Below are positions 57,603-64,000 of a DNA stretch of 64,000 nt, piece after piece. Position 1 is the stretch's first letter. Every line of letters begins with the position of its first letter. The position numbers and the translations under genes were made by a program. The notes below the pieces were generated by a model, which did not search any database, had not been told where the DNA came from, and worked only from the letters and a program-made list of their open reading frames with translations. Location: NCBI GenBank assembly GCA_013335405.1, contig JAAXVR010000002.1, positions 54,837 through 118,836 on the forward strand, given 5' to 3'. This DNA is from Chlorobiaceae bacterium. Lineage in GTDB: Bacteria; Bacteroidota; Chlorobiia; Chlorobiales; Chlorobiaceae.

Positions 57603-59543
57603 ATGACACGCCTCAATGCGAGGATTCCCGATGGTCCGCTGGCTGAAAAATGGAAAGCCTACAAAGCGGGCTGCAAACTGGTAAACCCCAACAACAAGAG
57701 AAAGCTTGACATTATCGTGGTCGGTACCGGCCTTGCGGGGGCATCGGCAGCCGCGACGCTCGGCGAGCTCGGGTACAACGTGAAAGTTTTCTGTTACCAG
57801 GATACACCCAGACGGGCCCACAGTATCGCCGCCCAGGGCGGGATCAATGCAGCGAAGAACTACCAGAATGACGGTGACAGCGTTTACCGGCTCTTCTACG
57901 ACACCATCAAGGGCGGTGATTACCGCGCACGTGAAGCGAACGTCTATCGTCTTGCCGACGTAAGTACCAGCATCATCGACCTTTGTGTTGCCCAGGGAGT
58001 CCCTTTTGCAAGGGAATACGGAGGACTTCTCACCAACCGTTCCTTCGGCGGCGCGCAGGTATCGAGGACTTTCTATGCGAGGGGACAGACCGGGCAGCAG
58101 CTTCTTCTCGGAGCGTATGGCGCTCTCAGCAGGCAGATCGCTTCCGGGAAGGTCGAGCTTTTCAACCGTCGCGACGTTCTCGATATCGTGGTCGTCGACG
58201 GCAAGGCAAGGGGAATCATTGCGCGAAACCTCGTAACTGGTGAAATAGAAAGGCATTCGGCCCATACGGTCGTACTGGCAAATGGCGGTTACGGCAACGT
58301 TTTTTACCTTTCCACGAATGCAATGGGTTCCAACGTCACGCCTGCCTGGAGCGCATACAGGAAAGGAGCGCTTTTCGCAAATCCCTGTTTCACACAGATC
58401 CACCCCACCTGCATTCCTGTACATGGCGATTACCAGTCGAAACTCACCCTGATGAGCGAAAGCCTCCGCAACGACGGCAGGATATGGGTCCCTGCCAAAA
58501 TGAAGGATGTGGAAAGACTGCGCAACAAGGAGATAAAAGCGTCCGACATACCCGAGCAGGACCGTGATTACTACCTGGAGCGCCGGTATCCGGCATTCGG
58601 CAACCTGGTTCCCCGAGACGTTGCTTCACGTGCGGCGAAAGAACGCTGTGACGCAGGATTCGGTGTCGGCAGCACCGGTGTGGCGGTTTTCCTCGATTTT
58701 GCCGATGCGATCAAGCGCAAGGGGCACGACACCATCGATGCCCTCTATGGCAACCTGTTCCAGATGTACGAGCAGATCGTGGCTGAAAGTCCCTATGAAA
58801 TGCCGATGATGATCTACCCTGCCGTCCATTATACCATGGGAGGGCTTTGGGTAGACTATGACCTGATGACGACCATCCCGGGCCTGTTTGCCATCGGAGA
58901 GTGCAATTTTTCTGACCACGGGGCGAACCGCCTCGGGGCATCGGCCCTCATGCAGGGGCTTGCCGACGGATATTTCGTGCTTCCGTATACAATCGGCAAC
59001 TATCTTGCAAATGAAATCCATACACCACGCATCGATACTGCTCTTTCCGAGTTCAAAGCGGCATCGGATGACGTGGCTGACCGCCTGAACAAATTGAAAA
59101 ACAGCGGAGGAAAAGAACCAGTTGACCATTTCCACCGGCGCCTCGGCAAGATCATGTGGGAGCATTGCGGCATGGCACGAAACGATGCCGGCCTTACAGA
59201 AGCCCTCTATCTCCTCACGGAACTTCGCCACGACTATGCCAAAGGGGTTAAAATTCCCGGAGCGATGGACGAATACAACCCCGAGATCGAGAAGGCATGC
59301 AGGGTTGCCGATTTCATCGACCTCGGAGAGCTCATGGTGCGCGATGCCCTGCAGCGGCGGGAATCGTGCGGCGGTCATTTCAGGGAAGAGTACCAGACAA
59401 ACGACGGCGAGGCGCTTCGCGACGACAGCCAGTTCGCCTATGTTGCCGCCTGGGAGTACAAGGGGCGCGAAATTGCCGCCCAGATGCACAGAGAGGACCT
59501 TCAATTCAAAGAGATCAAGCTTTCCCAGAGGAGCTACAAATAA
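57603..59543 (+). CDS. frdA: Fumarate reductase/succinate dehydrogenase flavoprotein subunit
   Basis: 646 residues. FAD motif [17 protein letters not shown], the covalent-FAD histidine in [15 protein letters not shown], the substrate-site segments [11 protein letters not shown] and [10 protein letters not shown], and [22 protein letters not shown]. In an autotroph using the reductive TCA cycle it would run as fumarate reductase. The start is 53 bases after frdC. sdhA is an equally fair symbol, since sequence does not set the direction. Confidence 0.95.
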   Translation: MTRLNARIPDGPLAEKWKAYKAGCKLVNPNNKRKLDIIVVGTGLAGASAAATLGELGYNVKVFCYQDTPRRAHSIAAQGGINAAKNYQNDGDSVYRLFYDTIKGGDYRAREANVYRLADVSTSIIDLCVAQGVPFAREYGGLLTNRSFGGAQVSRTFYARGQTGQQLLLGAYGALSRQIASGKVELFNRRDVLDIVVVDGKARGIIARNLVTGEIERHSAHTVVLANGGYGNVFYLSTNAMGSNVTPAWSAYRKGALFANPCFTQIHPTCIPVHGDYQSKLTLMSESLRNDGRIWVPAKMKDVERLRNKEIKASDIPEQDRDYYLERRYPAFGNLVPRDVASRAAKERCDAGFGVGSTGVAVFLDFADAIKRKGHDTIDALYGNLFQMYEQIVAESPYEMPMMIYPAVHYTMGGLWVDYDLMTTIPGLFAIGECNFSDHGANRLGASALMQGLADGYFVLPYTIGNYLANEIHTPRIDTALSEFKAASDDVADRLNKLKNSGGKEPVDHFHRRLGKIMWEHCGMARNDAGLTEALYLLTELRHDYAKGVKIPGAMDEYNPEIEKACRVADFIDLGELMVRDALQRRESCGGHFREEYQTNDGEALRDDSQFAYVAAWEYKGREIAAQMHREDLQFKEIKLSQRSYK

Positions 59544-59552
59544 CAGGACATC

Positions 59553-60326
59553 ATGAACTTCAAACTGAAAATCTGGAGACAGAAGAACGCAAAAGCCAAA
59601 GGAGGAATGGTTTCCTACGACGTTACCGGAATTTCTCCGGACAGTTCGTTCTTCGAAATGCTCGATACCCTGAACCAGCAGCTGATAACAAGCGGAAGCG
59701 ACCCGGTGGCTTTCGACCATGATTGCAGGGAGGGGATCTGCGGGACCTGCAGCCTCTATATCAACGGCCGTCCGCATGGACCGGTAAAGGGGGTAACCAC
59801 CTGCCAGCTCCACATGCGCTCCTTCAGGGATGGTGAAACGATCCATATCGAACCATGGCGGGCACGGGCTTTTCCTGTCATCAGGGACCTTATCGTGGAT
59901 CGCAGCGCTTTTGACAGGATCATTCAGGCAGGAGGGTATATTTCCGTCAATTCCGGGGGAGTCCCTGATGCCAACACTTTGCCGGTGCCGAAACACGATG
60001 CCGATTCGGCGTTCGATGCGGCCACCTGCATCGGCTGCGGGGCCTGCGTTGCGTCATGTTCCAATGCCGCTGCCATGCTTTTCATAGGTGCGAAAGTATC
60101 CCATCTCGCCCAGCTTCCCCAGGGAAGGGTCGAAGCCTCGAAAAGGGTGCAGAGCATGGTTGCCCGCATGGACGAGCTGGGCTTCGGCAGCTGCAGCAAC
60201 ACGTATGCCTGTGAAGCCGAATGTCCCAAGAGCATTTCAGTCGTCAATATCTCCCGCATGAACAGGGAGTTCCTTCACGCGAAGCTCTTTTCCGAAAAAG
60301 AGAAAATCATCCGCGAGTCGCTGTAA
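59553..60326 (+). CDS. frdB: Fumarate reductase/succinate dehydrogenase iron-sulfur subunit
   Basis: 257 residues. The 2Fe-2S ligands are in [15 protein letters not shown] and TTCQLHM; the other clusters are in [15 protein letters not shown] and [10 protein letters not shown]. It links the flavin to the cytochrome b. It follows frdA by 9 bases and closes the frdCAB operon. Confidence 0.95.
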   Translation: MNFKLKIWRQKNAKAKGGMVSYDVTGISPDSSFFEMLDTLNQQLITSGSDPVAFDHDCREGICGTCSLYINGRPHGPVKGVTTCQLHMRSFRDGETIHIEPWRARAFPVIRDLIVDRSAFDRIIQAGGYISVNSGGVPDANTLPVPKHDADSAFDAATCIGCGACVASCSNAAAMLFIGAKVSHLAQLPQGRVEASKRVQSMVARMDELGFGSCSNTYACEAECPKSISVVNISRMNREFLHAKLFSEKEKIIRESL

Positions 60327-60329
60327 TAT

Positions 60330-60377
60330 CTTGTTCGTCCGGGCTTTTTCTGCTGACGAAAAGTTCGGACGAACAAG
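60330..60377 (+). terminator. Hairpin after frdB
   Basis: CTTGTTCGTCCG and CGGACGAACAAG form a 12-base-pair stem with a 24-base loop, starting 3 bases after the frdB stop. A pyrimidine-rich CCTCTCTCTTCC follows rather than a clean T-run. Confidence 0.65.
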
Positions 60378-60509
60378 CCTCTCTCTTCCTTCTGTTATAA
60401 TCCGTCCGGGTGCTTGAATCTTTTCTTCCGCTCTTCGAATATGGAAGTGCGAAGAGGTGAGCTCAGCTTTGGACCGTGATACCATGAGTCAATAATTTGT
60501 GAAAAAAAA

Positions 60510-60531
60510 GGGCGGTTCGTGAGAACCGCCC
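60510..60531 (-). terminator. Terminator of the autotransporter gene
   Basis: GGGCGGTTC-GTGA-GAACCGCCC, with a run of eight A on its left that is a T-run for minus-strand transcription. It lies 29 bases beyond the autotransporter stop codon. Confidence 0.9.
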
Positions 60532-60560
60532 CTGTAGAGTTATGTCAGCATGAATGCTTT

Positions 60561-63500
60561 TCAGAACATTTTCCGGATACCTACATTGAGTCTGTAATTG
60601 TAGGATGCGAGGTCTTTCAACCCATAGATCGCTTCAGCTTTCAGGAAGTAAGTGAGATTGTTCTTTTCCGATACCTTCCTGCTGATACCGATCGCCCCTC
60701 CGAGGAAGAGGGTTTCCGGCTTCGAAGACAATGTAACCGGCTCTTTGGTATCTGCGTAGAGTGCGTCGGTAAAACGATAGGTTACGCTGTTGCTGTCGCT
60801 GAAGTCCTTGATCAGGTTGATTTCGAAGAAAGGATTGAAATCATACTCACAGGACTTGAACATGCCGGTTATCCCGAGCCGGCCCTGCAGCGCATCATGT
60901 TCGGCAATGTCAACATCGCCTGTCAGCATCGGGGTGTAGATCCCGAATCCGCCGGTGTGCTGGTAGACCAGCTGCGCCTGAGGCTGAAGGGTGAAGCAGC
61001 TGCTGAACGGAATGCCGACACCGACTTCGAGTGAGCCGAGGTAACTCCAGATATCGACTTCGTGTTTCGGATAGGTCAGATAATCGATGTCGATGTTGTG
61101 ATTGGTGGCCTGGGCAACACCTTCGATATAGAACTTGTCGGGATTGTGCACCGTAACATAAGCTCCGATCGAATACGCCGTGTCGTTCAGTTTACCCGCC
61201 AGGTCGCTCCTGAGTCCCGCGACATCCGCTTCGTTATAACCGATTCCTGCATACAGGCCGATGTTGTGCCTGGTATCTTTTCCGCCAGCAGCAATATCGG
61301 TGCCGATCTGCATTCCGCCGCTGTAGCCGTCGAGCTCTGTTGCCGCGTCACCGCTCATGCCGAGGCGGTATTTGCTGCCGTAGCTCCTTACCCAGAATGC
61401 TGATTTTTCCGCGTTTTTGTCGGAGAACCAGGTGTAGGTGCGGCGTTCATGGAAGCGCGGTATCGATTCGTAGCCGAGTTTTTCGATGAACGGCGTTACA
61501 GCCTGCAGCACGGCGGCTTCCTCGCGATAGCCCGGAGACTGCAGGTACCAGTCTTCATCGGCACCTTCAACGAGGCTGACCGCAAACGGGCCGAAATTGT
61601 TCGGGTTACCGAGGACGAAAGCTCCAGCGGAGCTTGTTCCGTCTACGGTGATGATCTCAACGCCGTCACCTTCGGTCACCGCCACCGGGCTTACGACATT
61701 GTTGACAATGACCGTGGTCGGTCCGGAGGCGTTTCCGCCAACGATCAGGCGCTCATCCGAGATCTTGTTGCTGGTGCTCAGGTCGGCATCGAGACGAAGG
61801 TATCCGGTGCCGCTGTAGTTGCCCGTCACCGTCACTTCGTCATCGACAGCATTGTCCATCAGGTCCAGCGTTCCGTTATCGGCAAGTACGCCGGCGATCG
61901 TGTAGGTTCCCGGGGAACTGCCCATGGCTTTCACGACGGAGCCGGGGTCGATGGTCATCACAAGCGTGTTTCCGGTCGATGGTGCGATGATCTTGTCTGC
62001 GCCGAGGTCGACCGTGGAAGAGTTGGTAACGAGGATGGTTTCCCAGTCGGTAACCACGTTGCCGAGGGTGCCGGTCCATCCGTCGAAGGTCAGCGTGTCG
62101 TTTTCAATGACGATGCCGTTGTAGCCGCCGGAAAGGGTAGGAACCGTGCTGATGATAGCCGAATCCTTCACCCACATGCTGTCGGCACCCGCACCGAGGT
62201 CGACGTTGCCGGTAAGCTGGCCGTCATCCCTGACCGTGATGGAGTCCAGGGATGCAATTGATGATGCGAAACCGCCGGAAAAATTGAAGCCTCCGGAACG
62301 GATCGCATAGCCGAGGTCAGCAGGGCTTGTATCGTTGCCCGAGACCGTCCCGGTGATGTCGAGGTGCATGGGCCCGTATGCCTGGATGCCTGCAGCTTCT
62401 CCATAGGCGGTAGCACTGACCGAGCCTGATATCAGAAGAGGTGTGTAAGTTGTCAAATCATAGCTGCCGTAAATGCTCCCTCCGGCAGAAAGGCCGGCCG
62501 CGGCACGCCCTGTATTGGCGGTCGCACTCACTTCGCCGGCAAGCTCGCCGCCGATGATGATATTGCGTCCGGCAAGGATACCTGTCGCGAAGTTCTGGCC
62601 GGAATATGCCGTGACATCGCCCCTTCTCGACAGATCATCACCGATAGTGACGTCCCATCCTGCAGAGATGCCTGCGGAATAACTGCCGTTCTCTGCTGTC
62701 GCGGATATATCGCCCTGCAGGTCGTCAGAGATGCTGATGCTTCCGAAACCGGAGCTCATGCCGTAAGCCCAGGAATTACCGGCATAAGCCGTGATATCAC
62801 TGCGCCTTCCGATATCGTCACCGATCGATATATTTCCGTTGGCATTCATGCCGTAAGCGAAATTCCCTGTGGATGCGGCAGCCGATATATCACCGTCCAG
62901 ATCGTCTCCGATGGAGATGCCCCAACCGGCATTCATGCCGTAAGCGAAACTCCCTGTGGAAGCGGTAGCGGATATATCGCCGTCCATGTCTTCACCGATG
63001 CTGATGCCCCAACCGGCATTCATTCCGTATGCTCTCGAGCCGGATGCATTGGCCGAGATCTCGCTGTTCCTTCCGATATCCTCGCCGATGCTGATGGCAC
63101 GGCCGGCATTCATGCCGTAAGCGAAACTCCCTGTGGATGCGGTAGCCGATATATCACCGTCCATGTCTTCACCGATGCTGATGCCCCAACCGGCATTCAT
63201 GCCATAGGCATTCGAACCCTCTGCGATCGCAGTGATATCGCTCGACCGGTCAATATCGCCGGTAACGGAAATGTTTCTGCCTGCGTTGAGTCCGTAAGCG
63301 AAGTTCCCGGCAAAACCGGTGCCTTCCGATTCGGCACTGATATCACCGGAGATATCCCCCGTGACGTTCAGGTTCCTGAACGCATAGAGGGCGCTGGTAA
63401 AACTTCCGTTGTTGCTGTTGGCCGAAAAATTGCCGATGCCGTCACCTGCTGCGGTGATGTTGAGGTCCTGATAACCGAAAACGGCGGTGACAAATCCCTG

Positions 63501-63857
63501 TCCTTCTGCATATACCGATAAATTCTCCGGAAGGGTCAGGGTAGGGTTCGAAAAGCCTGTTTTCAGCAACGGGTTGCCGATTCCGACAACCGAGCTGCTC
63601 AGCGAAACGGGACCGTTAGCGGTGTCAAAAACCAGGTTTTTGGTAATGAGCGTAAAATCCGAGGTGTTGGAGGTGGAGATGTTGTAATTACCGCCGAATA
63701 CGATGGTATTGGATGGATCTCCATTACCGTTTGCGGTCGAGATGGCGTTGCTGAGTGTCGTCGGGATGGCGTCGTTCACCGTCAGGGATGCCGCATTCGC
63801 ATTTCCGGCCCCCAATGCGACGAGGAGCGCAATGAGCGCAATGGTTCTTCTTTTCAT
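60561..63857 (-). CDS. Autotransporter-type outer membrane protein with alternating repeats
   Basis: 1098 residues. A signal peptide (MKRRTIALIALLVALGAGNANA) is followed by a glycine/asparagine-rich passenger. Residues ~190-480 hold a tandem array of about nine units of 29-30 residues centred on AYGMNAGWGISIGEDMDGDIS, and a pertactin-like region (GQLTGNVDLGAGADSMWVKD, TVTGNYSGTGYLRLDADLS) comes before the barrel. The C-terminal ~270 residues form a beta-barrel with alternating strands ending YNYRLNVGIRKMF, the terminal Phe expected of a BamA substrate. It is a type Va system, probably a surface adhesin-like protein; its role is unknown. Confidence 0.88.
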   Translation of the reverse strand: MKRRTIALIALLVALGAGNANAASLTVNDAIPTTLSNAISTANGNGDPSNTIVFGGNYNISTSNTSDFTLITKNLVFDTANGPVSLSSSVVGIGNPLLKTGFSNPTLTLPENLSVYAEGQGFVTAVFGYQDLNITAAGDGIGNFSANSNNGSFTSALYAFRNLNVTGDISGDISAESEGTGFAGNFAYGLNAGRNISVTGDIDRSSDITAIAEGSNAYGMNAGWGISIGEDMDGDISATASTGSFAYGMNAGRAISIGEDIGRNSEISANASGSRAYGMNAGWGISIGEDMDGDISATASTGSFAYGMNAGWGISIGDDLDGDISAAASTGNFAYGMNANGNISIGDDIGRRSDITAYAGNSWAYGMSSGFGSISISDDLQGDISATAENGSYSAGISAGWDVTIGDDLSRRGDVTAYSGQNFATGILAGRNIIIGGELAGEVSATANTGRAAAGLSAGGSIYGSYDLTTYTPLLISGSVSATAYGEAAGIQAYGPMHLDITGTVSGNDTSPADLGYAIRSGGFNFSGGFASSIASLDSITVRDDGQLTGNVDLGAGADSMWVKDSAIISTVPTLSGGYNGIVIENDTLTFDGWTGTLGNVVTDWETILVTNSSTVDLGADKIIAPSTGNTLVMTIDPGSVVKAMGSSPGTYTIAGVLADNGTLDLMDNAVDDEVTVTGNYSGTGYLRLDADLSTSNKISDERLIVGGNASGPTTVIVNNVVSPVAVTEGDGVEIITVDGTSSAGAFVLGNPNNFGPFAVSLVEGADEDWYLQSPGYREEAAVLQAVTPFIEKLGYESIPRFHERRTYTWFSDKNAEKSAFWVRSYGSKYRLGMSGDAATELDGYSGGMQIGTDIAAGGKDTRHNIGLYAGIGYNEADVAGLRSDLAGKLNDTAYSIGAYVTVHNPDKFYIEGVAQATNHNIDIDYLTYPKHEVDIWSYLGSLEVGVGIPFSSCFTLQPQAQLVYQHTGGFGIYTPMLTGDVDIAEHDALQGRLGITGMFKSCEYDFNPFFEINLIKDFSDSNSVTYRFTDALYADTKEPVTLSSKPETLFLGGAIGISRKVSEKNNLTYFLKAEAIYGLKDLASYNYRLNVGIRKMF
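62471..63290 (-). repeat. Tandem repeat array within the autotransporter gene (unit pair about 177 bases)
   Basis: Units of 29 residues (ending xDGDISATASTG) alternate with units of 30 residues (ending IGRxSDITA...), giving a two-unit period of 177 bases in the best-kept part; for example the segment starting GATATATC at 62971 recurs at 63148. Similarity is highest at 62880-63200 and fades toward the left end. The outer limits are approximate. Confidence 0.8.
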
Positions 63858-64000
63858 GGTTGTGTGTGTGTTATTTTTTCCTGAAGCTGAAAAAATTGCC
63901 TGTCAGTTGTGTTTGAAAAATCAATAGCGTTACAACGAGTACTGCAATTTCTGGGGGTGGGACAGGTTCAATATACAAGAAAACACTTAATAAAATAAAG
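63858..64000. other. Upstream region of the autotransporter gene
   Basis: 143 bases to the window edge, AT-rich, without a gene I can support. It should hold the autotransporter promoter. A GTGTGTGTG run lies just upstream of the start codon. Confidence 0.4.

Noticed and set aside
58626..59996. 456-codon frame antisense to frdA and frdB
   Set aside because: Both plus-strand genes are certain and cluster-binding cysteines are intact; the antisense frame is a by-product.
62471..63290. Possible CRISPR-like regular repeats
   Set aside because: The periodic DNA is in one open reading frame, units are adjacent without unique spacers and no cas genes are near; they are protein repeats.

Overview
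The window looks like a piece of the chromosome of a green sulfur bacterium (Chlorobiales; Chlorobium in the broad sense). I infer this from gene content, not from a search. The clues are a periplasmic sulfide-oxidation cluster (flavocytochrome c plus a SoxYZ-like pair), an F-type ATP synthase operon split after atpH, a three-gene fumarate reductase/succinate dehydrogenase of the single-cytochrome type, a family B DNA polymerase beside the origin, and a dcw cluster whose FtsI carries a PASTA domain. No insertion sequence, prophage, integrase or CRISPR array was seen.

Layout. Positions 1-1766 (minus): SoxY-like, SoxZ-like, cytochrome c and the Tat-exported flavocytochrome c flavoprotein, cut by the window edge. 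2058-3977: mnmG with a parS-like site just before it and a perfect one just after it. 4016-7737: family B DNA polymerase and a flavodiiron protein. 7870-12171 (minus): dciA-like, recF, dnaN, dnaA. 12235-12608: the best origin candidate, between dnaA and the divergent rpmH-rnpA-yidD-yidC block, which continues into a PAP2 phosphatase, a ROK kinase and RlmD. 18330-23001 (minus): a DUF1232 protein, rhomboid, pgk, mltG, chorismate mutase and a YacP-like protein. 23237-40055 (plus): the cell wall and division cluster mraZ-rsmH-ftsL-ftsI-murE-murF-mraY-murD-ftsW-murG-murC-ftsQ-ftsA-ftsZ, with an MraZ operator at the front and a terminator overlapping the ftsZ stop codon. 40093-42274: a CoA-transferase and a PgeF-type protein. 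42451-45692: atpZ/I-like genes and atpBEFH, without the F1 alpha, gamma, beta and epsilon genes. 45812-53492: tRNA-Ala(CGC), a broken DUF2892 gene, a BamD-like lipoprotein, nadD, argS, a HAD phosphatase, trpS, the SRP RNA, a deoxyhypusine-synthase-like gene and transaldolase. 53820-60326: RlpA, a secreted HExxH protein, a cyclase-family protein and frdCAB. 60561-63857 (minus): a large repeat-bearing autotransporter.

How it fits together. The first half is the replication, segregation and division control region: origin, initiator, clamp, RecF, probable helicase loader, centromere-like parS sites, and then the full septal peptidoglycan pathway. The second half supplies energy and carbon metabolism (F0 sector, fumarate/succinate step of the reductive TCA cycle, pgk, transaldolase) and envelope functions (YidC/YidD, BamD, RlpA, MltG, autotransporter).

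The least ordinary items are the SoxY-like protein that ends exactly on its cysteine and lacks the usual GGCGG tail, a doubled C-terminal peptide motif in FtsZ, an ArgRS whose HIGH box reads TIGR, the alternating 29/30-residue repeats of the autotransporter, and an unassigned exported HExxH protein.
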